Assembly: GCF_037893015.1 (NCBI RefSeq) | Contig: NC_133666.1 | Span: 264,609,609 to 264,673,608, forward strand | Direction: 5' to 3' | DNA: 64,000 nucleotides | Origin: Macrotis lagotis | Taxonomy: Eukaryota; Chordata; Mammalia; Peramelemorphia; Peramelidae | Part shown: positions 54,177-64,000 of the stretch, piece after piece | Layout of the letters: every line of letters begins with the position of its first letter | How positions within the stretch are numbered: position 1 is the stretch's first letter | Notes under the pieces: model-generated | Database searches by the model: none | What the model saw: only the letters and a program-made list of their open reading frames with translations | Told to the model about the DNA's origin: nothing | Made by a program: the position numbers and the translations under genes

Positions 54177-55982
54177 ATGTATATATTCTTGGTTTATTGT
54201 TTTTCCAATGAAATAACACATATTTTCTATTTTTTCATTCTTTTCATTTTGTTTTATTTTTTCTTGATTTCCCATAAAGCCATTAGCTTCCATTTTTCCA
54301 ATTCTAAATTTTAAGGAATTACTTTTCTCCAGTTAGCTCTTTAACCTACTTTTGCATTAGACTATTTCTTTCTTTTAAGGAGGTAAAAGGAGGAATAAAC
54401 AAAGGCTTCTTCTGGACATGGGATTTCATCTGGAGTCCTTACCCTTAAGACTCTTTATTTTTCCTATTGCACTATTAAGTTTTTTGCAAGGAAATTGAGA
54501 ATGGAGAATTTCATTGAAGAGTTGCCCCCTTTTTGATCATTTAAAAACGATAATAGTTTTGAGAGGCAAAGGTGAGGAGTGAGTTCATTCCAGATTAGAA
54601 GAACAAATGCATGGAGACAGATTACCAACTGTAAGATTAGAAGAGTCCTGGTTTCCAGTACAGAGAGAATATGAAAAGAGGTACTGTGAGTTAAGGCTAC
54701 TTAACAGGGTTTCTATTGCCCTTACTACTTTATATTCTTCCCCTATTTAATTATGTAACAGGGAACACAAATGACTGGAAATAAACAAGTTTCTGATATG
54801 GCAACCCAAAGAATACACATTCCTTCATGATATGGCCCTTCAAATTACAGTCTTCTCCCTTAAAAGCATACCTCCCTCTTTCTTCCCCACTTTGTCCTAA
54901 CCCTCACTGCAAGGATTTTTTTTTTCCTTTGGTATATTTAAAATCAAATAATTTAGTTAAATTATATGGACTAGGCTAATTCTGCCAGATGAGCCGGAAT
55001 GACAATAAAGAACATTTTCAGAGATAATCTACAATGGTGATTGCATTTCATTTTGTATTTCATCTTACCTTTGATTGATTACCTTTATAACTTAATTTTA
55101 GGCAAACAACCACCACTTGCTTAAAGATAGAATTCACATAACCTGTTTGTCTAGAGTCATCTTTGTGTATCATTTTTTTGGATCCCTTTTAATTTTGGAG
55201 ACATTTCTAGGTGACAAATGGAGGATGCTCACTAATGAATGATATATTACATTAAGAAATTAAAAAAAGATATCACCAAGAGATGATTAATATATTGAAA
55301 CAAATCTTATGATACTGTCAAAATAAAAACAAATTGAAATTATATTGGATACAAGTTATATGTTATCTGTAGGAAAAAAACCCTTGACCTTCCCTATTTG
55401 GGGCATTCAAAGAAACCCAATATGTGCTATAGTCATTAAAAAAATAATACATTGGTCACTTTTTTAAAATGTCAAAAATATCTGTTATAAATTCCTGATG
55501 TTTGCATTTGAAATATGGAAAATAAAGTAAGTGAATGGGTACAAGACTTGTGTAATTATTTTTAGTCTTGGTTTTTATGGGACAATTCACAGGAAACTCA
55601 AACAAATTCAGTCATTTGCAAATAGAAAAGACACACCTAGCAACTGAGAGAAGTTGAGAGTGGTCCTGGACAACCTCAAGGCCTGAAAAGTTCAGAAGGA
55701 CAAGATTTAATCATTGCTTTAAATGCTCACTATGCTGAACCTTAATCTTTTCCCTGTGGTCGCATATGAGGTTTTAAAGAACTCTACCTAGACATTCCCC
55801 ACATGTGCCATTAATATTATCAAAAACTAGTTTCAAATCATTATCACAACAGGTAGTTCAACTTTCATAATTTGAATAACACAATTCTTAATCTCACATA
55901 ATAATTATGGGTTCTTTAAGCAGTCAGCTCTATATCTTTCTCAACTTGGCATATCCAAGGCAGTTCCTTTATGGATATTTAG
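54177..55982. other. AT-rich intergenic DNA, no gene seen
   Basis: No coding region or RNA gene, and no recognisable repeat beyond short A- and T-runs. Confidence 0.5.
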
Positions 55983-56213
55983 TTGAGCATATGAGAAAGT
56001 TAGATGGCAGAGTTAGAAGGCTGGAATCAAAAAGGCTTGAGTTTACATACTAGCTCTGTGATGCTGGGCAAAACACTTGACCAGTTATCTCATCTATAAA
56101 ATGGAGATATTAATTCCATGTACCTCACTGGGCTATAATGAGGATGAGAGAAGATAGGATATAAAATATTGAGCAAGCTTTAAAGCACTAGGGAAATGCT
56201 AGACATTATTATG
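55983..56213 (+). mobile_element. MIR/THER1-like CORE-SINE
   Basis: GAAAGTTAGATGGCAGAGTTAG, CTAGCTCTGTGATGCTGGGCAAAACACTTGACC, TCATCTATAAAATGGAGATATTAATTCC, TACCTCACTGGGCTATAATGAGG and TTTAAAGCACTAGGGAAATGC are in family order. Confidence 0.78.
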
Positions 56214-56329
56214 CAGGCTTACCAGGTTTCTTCTTGTGGAAAAGAATGAGAATGAATCAGGGATTTTCTCATACCTGAGTCCAAAAAACAAACAAACAAA
56301 AAAGCCAATTCATAGGACATAAGGCTAAA

Positions 56330-56490
56330 TCTGGGAGGAACCTCTGGGGTCATTTAGTCCAGTCCTTTCATTTTATAAATAAGGAAACTGAGACTGAGGC
56401 TCAGAGTGCTCTACCTGAGATCATACAGGTAGTAAAGCATCAAAGTGAAGATTTGAACTCAGGTCTCTTGACTCCAGAACCAGTGTCTTG
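56330..56490 (-). mobile_element. MIR/THER1-like fragment, reverse
   Basis: GGGAGGAACCTCTGGGGTCATTTAGTCCAG, CATTTTATAAATAAGGAAACTGAG, GATTTGAACTCAGGTCTCTTGACTCCAGAACCAG. Confidence 0.75.
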
Positions 56491-56774
56491 AATAAACTGA
56501 TCATAGCACTTATGATCGAATTTGCTTTTTCCAATGACACTAATTGTTGTACCCTTCTCCTATATATTCTACAAACATCTGTCAATTTTTTCTTTGCCAT
56601 TCTCATTATTACAACCCTAGAGTAGGGCCTTATCCCACTGTAATAGCATCTTAAATGATCTTCCGCATCCTCTATACTTTCCATTCCTTTCTGTGTACTG
56701 TCATGGGATTAATCTTTTAAAAAGACCACCTTTATTGAAGAGTTTCACAAACAGAAATATGATGAAGATGATAG

Positions 56775-56975
56775 CTGAAAGTCATGTAATTCTTTAAGTT
56801 TACAAAATGCCTAATTTAGACATATTATTTCAGTTGAACTTCACTTGATCTTCTTGGGAATTAGGTACTATTATGACCTCCCCTCCCCCATTTTACTGAT
56901 AAGAAGACTGAGATTAAGAGAGATTAAGTAATTTGTCCATTGTCTGTAACAGGATTTGAAATAAATCCATTGTGG
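56775..56975 (-). mobile_element. MIR/THER1-like CORE-SINE, reverse
   Basis: GTTTACAAAATGCCTAATTTAGACATATTATTTC, GGAATTAGGTACTATTATGACC, CCATTTTACTGATAAGAAGACTGAG and GATTTGAAATAAATCC are in reverse family order. Confidence 0.65.
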
Positions 56976-57074
56976 TAGGGTTTCGTTATTATGCATTGGT
57001 GATTTTCTTTTTTAGATAACATTATCTAGATAAATATTAGGAAGACAACCTGTGTAAAAAAACTCTTCTATTTG

Positions 57075-57494
57075 TCATGCACATTGGGCTAAAGGAAAGG
57101 ACCAAGAAAAATACTTCTGATAACAGAAGGAATCCTCTTTTGGTATTTCTATAATATCAATGAAATTGCCTAAAAAGTAGAAAATTAATATGCTTTCTAA
57201 AGGCAAAATGACCATTTTTTTCCTCTCCAGCAAGTTGGTCAAATTTCCTGCTCCCTGCTTCACTCCAATGAAGTAATTGAAACATTTGTTTGGGTATTGT
57301 GTAGAAATAGTTATGGTGAATAAACTTACAACTTGAGCCTCCAATTCCAATATGAATCTCTTTATTTCCCTTATCAAACTTTTAAGTTCAATTCTACTTT
57401 TCCTTTGTGCTCCTTTTATGTAGAATGGGCCTTGAATAATTTTAAAGAAATTCATCCATTCTGAATTAGGTTTATCCTCCAAGGTACTTTTCAC
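57075..57494 (-). CDS. Unrecognised 139-codon open frame, probably not a gene
   Basis: A minus-strand frame of 139 codons beginning MKSTLEDKPNSEWMNFFK. I recognise no domain. The first 70 residues are Lys/Arg/Glu-rich and mildly helix-like (IELKSLIREIKRFILELEAQ), followed by an aromatic and Ile-rich segment (ILIFYFLGNFIDII). There is no nearby splice or promoter evidence. It could be one exon, a fragment of an old retroelement, or chance. It is the longest non-repetitive frame in the right-hand third of the window, which is the only reason to list it. Confidence 0.12.
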   Translation of the reverse strand: MKSTLEDKPNSEWMNFFKIIQGPFYIKGAQRKSRIELKSLIREIKRFILELEAQVVSLFTITISTQYPNKCFNYFIGVKQGAGNLTNLLERKKMVILPLESILIFYFLGNFIDIIEIPKEDSFCYQKYFSWSFPLAQCA

Positions 57495-57860
57495 AAGTTA
57501 TGTGCAGAATAATGTCTACCTCTATGGTGCCAATTTCAAAGAGAATTCAGAAATTACTTGGATTAAAAATCCTTAGTTAAGCCCTAACTCCTACACACAT
57601 TCAAACCTTATTCCTACTTGAGAAATATATGTATTATTTTCTGAAACCATTTCCATGGGAAAGAGTCAATCATCAGTATTTTTTACTTTGAATTCTAAAT
57701 AAGGATATTCCTCAAAATGATATCCTCTGTCCCTTTCTCTTTTCTCTCTATATTTTTGCCCCTGGAAGCTGCCGAACCATTCTGGACTTTCTTAAGACCT
57801 GTTTGGCAAATCTGTTTAAATTCCTGTTAGAATCCTATTGATACATCCTACTCATATTCC
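57495..57860. other. AT-rich intergenic DNA, no gene seen
   Basis: Nothing was recognised. Confidence 0.4.
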
Positions 57861-57953
57861 CTGAAGAAGAAAATGGCAAACCATTTCAGTATCTTTGCCA
57901 AGAAAACCCCAAATGGGGACATGAAGAGTAAGACATGACTAAAAATGACAACA
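57861..57953 (+). mobile_element. RTE-tailed SINE 3' fragment
   Basis: CTGAAGAAGAAAATGGCAAACC, ATTTCAGTATCTTTGCCAAG and AAAACCCCAAATGGGGACATG, ending ACATGACTAAAAATGACAACAA, match the tails at 2484-2739 and 10808-11036. The head is missing. Confidence 0.8.
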
Positions 57954-58505
57954 AGAGCAATCCATATTCCTCTTACCACAATAACTAATGAATAAATCAT
58001 TGAAAAACATACTAAGTGCTTTGTGAAAAGCATAGCTGTTGTAAGAATCGGCAATATACAGAGAAAAGTAGACAGTCTCTGCTAGAGACGGAACTCTAAT
58101 GGTCTAACACACACAAAAACTTCAGGTTTAGGGCAGATGGAAGACCTTTATCTTTGGTATAGAACAAAGTAGATAGAAATTATAAGAAGCTGAAAACTGG
58201 TTTGAGTAGTATAGTCCCAGTAATATAGAGCTGATGTAGAGACTGAACATTGTCTCTCACCTCCCTGTTACTGCCGTGGTACAATTACAGTTGTTTCCTG
58301 GGTCTGTGTCTCTTCCTTCCTCATCCTCAGAAATTTCTTCATTCCTCATTCTCTTAATTTCATGGTTCAGAGAACCCCAATGTCTTGTTCCACTAGTGAA
58401 GGGGCAGTGTTATATTTGTATCAAAATAACTCTTTTTCTAAACCTCTATATAAGTTTGAACCCAGAGTGGTTAGAGACTTGGATTGGAATATAGAGTTTG
58501 TTGCA
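57954..58505. other. Intergenic DNA, no gene seen
   Basis: Nothing was recognised. Confidence 0.4.
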
Positions 58506-58760
58506 AATCTAGGTGGTATAATGGATAGAGCAACAACCCTGGTGTCAGGAGGACCCAAGTTCAAATTTGAATTCAAACACTAACTGTAACCTTGGGCAAA
58601 TCACTTAATCCTGATTGCTTCACATCTACAGTCATCTCCAGTCGTCCTGAATCATATCTGGCCACTAAAGCCAGATGGCTTCAGAAGAGCAAGTGAGGCT
58701 GATGACTTAGCACAACACTCCCTCACTCAATTCCAATTCATATGCTTGTCATGTCATTAA
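58506..58760 (+). mobile_element. tRNA-headed SINE with long RTE-like tail
   Basis: ATCTAGGTGGTATAATGGATAGAGC, CCTGGTGTCAGGAGGACC, GTAACCTTGGGCAAATCACTTAATCCTGATTGC, CATCTCCAGTCGTCCTGAATCATATCTGGCC and ATTCATATGCTTGTCATGTCATTA give a near full-length copy of the type at 18450-18716. Confidence 0.87.
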
Positions 58761-58895
58761 CTAAGATGGCAGAGATGTTAGAGACCATCTGGTCCAATTC
58801 TCCCCATTTTACTGAAACCCAGGCATGTTAAATAATGCATTTAAGTTTGCACAAGTAGCAAGCATCACAGGTTTCATTTGAATTAAGATCCTCTA
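58761..58895 (-). mobile_element. MIR-like fragment, reverse, diverged
   Basis: GAGACCATCTGGTCCAATTCTCCCCATTTTACTGAAACCC and TTTGCACAAGTAGCAAGCATCACAGG resemble the reverse CORE-SINE. Confidence 0.5.
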
Positions 58896-59334
58896 GAAAA
58901 CCAGAGGAAATGGAAAAAGGGGTTTAAAGATCAATCTATGGGGATTCATTTGGGGGTGATTCACAGGTTGCTCAAAACTTTACAAATTACTAGATAAAGG
59001 TCCCAGGTGACCATAAAAAGCAAAAAAGGTTAAGTTCTTTGCAAAAGCAACAAAATAGTGAGCTTCTTAAAGGATAGGATGATTAGTAGAAGTTGAGGTT
59101 AAAAAGGCTAAAGTGTTTGAAAAGGAAAAAAAGAAAGTAAAGAAGAACAGCAGGACAGGGAGTCCAGGAGAAAAGAGAGCTCTGCCCCAGTGGATTTTTA
59201 CTTAAATTAATTTGTGTTGGGTGGGACAAGGGTCGTGTTTGAGGAGTGATTTAGTACCTGGTTTTAGGTATTCTGCAATGTGTATGCAAAAGAGGTGGTC
59301 CCCTGTGGAGTGACTTAAGACAGCACTCCTTGCT
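58896..59334. other. Intergenic DNA, no gene seen
   Basis: Nothing was recognised. Confidence 0.4.
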
Positions 59335-59445
59335 TATAGGGTTAAGTGACTTCCCAAGGGTCACAAGTGTCTGAGGCCAGATTTAAACTCAGGAAGATGA
59401 GTGTTCCTGAGCCCATGCCCAACACTGTACCATCTAGCTGTTCCC
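59335..59445 (-). mobile_element. SINE fragment, reverse
   Basis: AGGGTTAAGTGACTTCCCAAGGGTCACAAG, GTCTGAGGCCAGATTTAAACTCAGG and CACTGTACCATCTAGCTGTTCCC are the reversed body and head of the tRNA-derived SINE. Confidence 0.78.
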
Positions 59446-60170
59446 AAGGTTCTTTCCAATACTAGATCAATGATTCTCTGACACCAAACCCAATATTCTT
59501 TCTACTGAGTCATATTGGATACCACTGTATTGGTTAACTTAACTAGATGAGGAAATCCTTATCAGGCTACTTCAGGGAGGGTCAGGATGTGGTAATTAAT
59601 TTTTAAAGACTAAAACAAATTTCTCTTCTGACCTCAGGGCTTTCTTTCACTTCTCCATTTGTAAGATCAGAATGCTTAGACTCTCTTGTCTCATAGAAGT
59701 GCTTCTGTACTTCTGGAGGCATATATTTGGCAAACTTTTAAAAAAGAGGAGGAGGAGGAGAGTTAACTACCTAAATATTTTGTATTTTACTTTTCGCAAA
59801 GTATTTCTAAATTTATACCAAATGAATTCTCCAGTCCTTTAAAATGGAGAAGCAATTTCATGTCCATAGTATATATAGAGTGACTTCTCTGACTTAGCTA
59901 TTAAAATGAGAAAATGTTTATAAATGGCATGAAGGTTTTCCATGTTTTATATAATTGGACACATTTCTTAAATTGAAATAGGAAATGCCTTTAACAAGAT
60001 AGTCATTCTTGAGTCTGGATAATTCTGCTAATACATGACAGCTAAATATGCAATATTTGAAGCTATAATTTTCATCTTTCCAGTCCCTTTTTGTTCCCTA
60101 TTAGTGATTAAACCTCCTAAGGTGATTTAGAAGAAAGGGTAGTTTGAGGACAGATATGCTTTCCTGGCAG
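59446..60170. other. AT-rich intergenic DNA, no gene seen
   Basis: Nothing was recognised apart from a short AGG triplet run near 59748. Confidence 0.4.
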
Positions 60171-60362
60171 TGTGTCATTTTCTAGTCATGTCTGATTCTT
60201 TGTGACTTTATTAAAGGTTTGCTTAGCAAAAATATTGGAGTGGTTTGCCATGAGAAAATTGAGGCAAACAGGATTAAGAGACTTGACCAGGGCCACACAA
60301 CTTGAACTCAGGAAGAGAAGTCTTCCTGACTCCTGGTCCAGCTCTGCACCATCTAGTTACCC
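60171..60362 (-). mobile_element. RTE-tailed SINE, reverse
   Basis: AGTCATGTCTGATTCTTTGTGAC, CAAAAATATTGGAGTGGTTTGCCAT, GACTTGACCAGGGCCACACAAC, CTTCCTGACTCCTGG and CTGCACCATCTAGTTACCC are the whole family in reverse order. Confidence 0.82.
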
Positions 60363-60580
60363 AAAGATATAGTTTAGCATTTGCTAAAAATAGAGCCCTA
60401 ACCTGAAACAGGTAACTAAAAGAGGTCCTTTACAGTCATGATGCCTTGTTATTTCACCAAAGTGTTTCAGGAGACTAAATCAGGGAGAAACTAGGGTGCT
60501 TTATTAGCCCTTGGTAATCTGGGGACTGAACCCTTGGATGAAGAATAAACATAAAGATGATGGATTAAGAGTTAGAAGAA

Positions 60581-60705
60581 AACCTTAGGGGTCCTCTCTT
60601 GTCCAATCATCTCACTTTATAAGATGAAAAAACTAAGGTTCAGAGAGAGAAAGTGAGTTGGGGTTTTTAACAGGACCACAGTGGCAGAACCCTGATGCCA
60701 TTTGC
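60581..60705 (-). mobile_element. MIR-like fragment, reverse
   Basis: GGGGTCCTCTCTTGTCCAATCATCTCACTTTATAAGATG, then AAAACTAAGGTTCAGAGAG and GGACCACAGTGGCAGAACCC, resembles the reverse CORE-SINE. Confidence 0.5.
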
Positions 60706-62304
60706 ATTGATGTTTCTTTTCAGTCAACCACACATGCCTCTCTGTTGTTAAAGAAGAAAGGGCTGCTCAGCTCTTAGATTCACCTCATTGGAGAAGGGAA
60801 TTTGAGAAGATTTTCATATGGGGAGATTAGGTGAAACGAACACCCAGAAGAGATAATTCAAAGAAGAAAGTGTGTTTTACTGCATTGGCTAAGGCCTTTC
60901 TCCTGGCTGTAAAGGAGAATTCTTGCTCTAGAACCTGGCTTTTAGAGGGATAGTTCCATTAGCTCTGACTTTTTAATCATTGTGTGTCAAAGATTTCTTT
61001 GGCAGGGTGGGAAAACCTATGGGCCTCTTCTAGAATAATGTTTGTGCACTTAACTCATAATGGAAGGAAATGCTAAATGCCATATTTAGAAATATGTCAT
61101 TTTTCCCCACCCCCAAATTCAAGTTCATGGAATCCTGATATCTATGCCTCACTCACTCTTTTATCCTATGTCCTCCAGTCACCTTATCCCTCCCTTCCCT
61201 CTCAGGCTATTTCCCCTGCCCTGTTCTCAGTTTCTCACTTTACAATCTTGATTCTTCTATTAATCAGTTCAACTGTTTATTGTCCTCTACTCTCAAGTCT
61301 TTGTCTCTTTGGTGTAAGTCTTTTCATGCCTTTCCATATCTTAACTTCATGTTATCAGTTCCATTTATCTGCCCTTTGCACTATAATCCCATTTTACCTA
61401 TTCTCCTAAATTAGATTTTGAAATGAAAAAAGAAAATTTATTTTGTACAGACATGAACACTGGGCTGTATTTTTCTTTTTATGAGTCTTCAAGTTAGCAA
61501 GAATAAGCCACATTTATTTAAGACAAAACAAGCTTAGGAACTATCTATACAATACTGGACAATGAGAAAAGCCACAGTGCCATGCATAAGTCATTTATTC
61601 TACCCCATTTGCCTTGAAATCTCAATGGCTATGTGGTGCTGGTGGGTAATAAATATTGTACCATACCCCAGAGGAGATACATTTTAAAAGTGAACCAATT
61701 ACAATTTTTAATGTATTCAGCTAGGGGGGAAATGATTTTGCAAAGCCTTTTCTAATTCCACAAGGTGAAAAATAATTTCCATTATCTAAGTGATGCCAAA
61801 GGGAAAGTACTAGGGTCTAAAATGGAGAGAACTCAGAATCTTGCAGTGAAATTTTTGGTAACTCACAAGACACTCTCCCTAAGTCCCTAGATAATAATGA
61901 AATTATTTTAGTCCTCACTTGTCTGAACTGTAAAGCTGCTTTAAACATTATTCCTGAATGTTTTACCCTTAAAATCATCACTACTTTTTCTGTCCTCTAA
62001 AAAATCTGATTTATAACCAGTAGGATGTGACATTGAAATAGGAGTCCTTTTAATGTTGGCTTAACCTGTCATTTTTTTAAAAACTATTTTAAAAATAGTT
62101 TTTAGATTTATATCCTTTGAAAAGGTAAACTGAATCATCTTTTGTCATAGTTCTTACCTAGTGCTTAATCGTTGAATGGGAAGGCTTTCAGATAAACTGA
62201 GAACTGGGAAAGACTTTAATTTAGAAAGGCCAAGGTCATCCACTGCATCTGGGGCCATGGTTAGTGATTCTGATAGTTATCTTGTAACTACTACTATTCC
62301 CAGA
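60706..62304. other. AT-rich intergenic DNA, no gene seen
   Basis: A 110-codon frame at 61077-61409 is Ser/Leu/Pro-rich with no motif and is not called. Nothing else was recognised. Confidence 0.45.
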
Positions 62305-62465
62305 TTGTTGTTTATCCATCAAGCCTGAAGAAGACCAATGACACCAGGAGGATAATACCTTGACTTGCAATTGAATTGGATTTAAGTAAGGCAGAGCTGT
62401 GTAGTCATCAGTCTGACTCTCCTTCAAAGTCCAGTCATATGATAGACATGCAGGCGGAGCAACAA
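62305..62465 (-). mobile_element. RTE-type SINE/LINE tail, reverse
   Basis: TTGTTGTTTATCCATCAAGCCTGAAGAAGACCAATGACACC, then ATACCTTGACTTGCAATTGAATTGGATTTAAGTAAGGCAGAGCTG, is the reverse of the tail shared by the RTE-mobilised SINEs in this window. Confidence 0.75.
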
Positions 62466-63309
62466 TTCTTATGTCAACCAAAAAATCTCTATGCCTAGCA
62501 TATACCCTGAAGGATTTAGTGTAAGGAAATATCTTGGTCCTAGAATTACAAGTATTAGATATCTGGAAGAGTGGTAGTTTGCACAGGAGAGAGTCCCAAG
62601 TGGTTGGAGTACTATTCTCTTAGTAAGTAAGGTTTGAAATTCAGAACACTACCTCATCCTCCTTTCCCATTAGACAAATTTCTTGATCATTAAGAAGTTT
62701 TTGTAATACTCATACTTTTAACTACAGAGGTTAGAACTATTTCCAAGTTTTTTTTCTGTGATTTATATAAACCTCAATGAGGCCTATGCAGTCCCTTTAA
62801 ATGATATAGACTACTCAGTGGATTAAAAGTACATTTTTATACACAGACTTGAATCTGTACTTCAAAGCTCAAAGTGGGGGAACTCACTCTACAGAGGCAG
62901 ATAGCAAATCCTCACATATCTTATAAGACAGTTTTTGAGAGATTATAAAGTCAAAAAACTAAATCATTAAACTTAGAGAAATCAAAGTCTCTTAGAATTT
63001 AGCCTGGTCCTTGGACAATAGGCATACAGTTGATCATTAAGTTCATTTCCAGAGCTTTACTCACTGACTAGGACTACTAACTTTTTTACACAGAGGCAAG
63101 ATCTTCAAGAATCTGCAGTCACCTCCACACCATGATGAGATACAGATTTTGACCTTTTCTGATTAAATTCAAACTTTATGTAGACTCATTATAAGGACCC
63201 AAGTCTTTCCATCATTTTTTATCTAGTTTTTAAATAATTAAATCATTAGCTAATATCTATATCTTTTTTTAAATCTTGTACTGCATAATGTTGACCAGAG
63301 CATTCAAAT
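62466..63309. other. AT-rich intergenic DNA, no gene seen
   Basis: Nothing was recognised. Confidence 0.4.
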
Positions 63310-63455
63310 TTACTACTAACTACTCTTGTGACCTTGGATTACATAAGTCATTTAACTTCTCTGGATGTCAATTCTCTCATCTGTAAAATGAGGGGGTAGA
63401 GTATATGACCTCTGATGTTCGGTCTAAATCTATGATACTCTGATTCTGTAACCCT
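63310..63455 (+). mobile_element. MIR/THER1-like CORE-SINE
   Basis: CTTGTGACCTTGGATTACATAAGTCATTTAACTTCTCTGG, CTCATCTGTAAAATGAGGGGGTAGAG and TATGACCTCTGATGTTCGGTC are in forward family order. Confidence 0.8.
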
Positions 63456-64000
63456 GAAATGAAATTATACCTCATTACTCTTAGAGTATAGTCATTTCTC
63501 CAGACCAAAACTAAGAAGGAGGAAAAGGCAACACAGATATTTGAGAAGTTAAATCGATATCACAAAATCCTTGAACTTAAATTCATGTACTTTACTCATA
63601 GGAAAGTTCCAATGGATTTTTCACCCAGAGTTTATTCACCCTTATTTTAAATCTAATTCTAACAGAGTTGACTATTCAATTTCCCAGCCAGACAATAATA
63701 ATATAAAGAACAATGTGAGAAGCAATGGTGACAGCAGTTAATTATGAAAAAGAAAAAAGAAAAAATTGACAACCATAAAATGAAAATGAATAAAAAAACA
63801 CAATAATTTACAAGGCAACTATGGTACTAGTATATTTGAGTAAAGTGACACATAACCTTCTATTGCATGGCTGAATTACAACTTAATTACATTTATAAAT
63901 ATTTATAATCATGCCTTTGAAGAATCAAGAAAAGTTTGATGTTCAGTTAAATAAATTTCAAATGTCAGAGAAGTCTTTTGTACATTTTAGAAATATTTCT
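63456..64000. other. AT-rich intergenic DNA, no gene seen
   Basis: Nothing was recognised up to the window end. Confidence 0.4.

Noticed and set aside
56421..56684. 87-codon minus-strand frame
   Set aside because: Its C-terminal part runs through a MIR/THER1-like SINE (56330-56490), and no domain is visible.
61077..61409. 110-codon plus-strand Ser/Leu/Pro-rich frame
   Set aside because: The composition reflects CT-rich sequence. No signal, domain or neighbouring exon could be supported.

Overview
This window is mammalian, almost certainly marsupial, intergenic DNA. The diagnostic evidence is its interspersed repeats. There are many copies of a tRNA-derived SINE whose head reads GGGGCGGCTAGGTGG and whose tail reads CCTTGCAAAAACC. 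Other SINEs carry RTE-like tails. There are older MIR/THER1-type CORE-SINEs, marsupial-style L1 3' ends and fragments of an RTE LINE. The WSINE-like form of the main SINE suggests an Australian marsupial, but this is from memory of the family and was not searched. I found no intact protein-coding gene, tRNA or rRNA.

Layout. 1-25,800: AT-rich intergenic sequence with SINEs, L1 and RTE fragments (some nested inside each other), microsatellites and a GA-rich minisatellite. 25,800-26,965: a GC- and CpG-rich island. Its first part is a frameshifted pseudogene resembling SLC2A4RG of the ZNF395/ZNF704/SLC2A4RG zinc-finger family. 26,966-27,414: AT-rich sequence. 27,415-54,176: the outstanding feature, a 26.7 kb interstitial array of telomere-type TTAGGG and its variants, G-rich on the + strand from end to end. 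It begins directly after the 5' head of a SINE and ends directly before the 3' part of a SINE, so it appears to sit inside one SINE copy. 54,177-64,000: ordinary AT-rich intergenic DNA with old SINEs.

The telomere-like array is not simply decayed (TTAGGG)n. A non-telomeric module of about 50 bp (GGAAAAAAATTAGTCTTAGG... followed by TTGGATCAGACAAAAGTGTT) recurs about 24 times. The array also contains several internal duplications. From about 38,555 to 50,400 it forms a higher-order repeat of six units of about 2.0 kb that are nearly identical over long stretches, which implies recent amplification or homogenisation. The long open reading frames inside it are (Leu-Gly)n, (Val-Arg)n, (Thr-Leu)n and (Asn-Pro)n products of the hexamer and are not treated as genes.

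No genes work together here. The biology is that of a large interstitial telomeric satellite: insertion at a break in a SINE, growth by duplication, and recent higher-order homogenisation next to a CpG island holding a broken gene copy.
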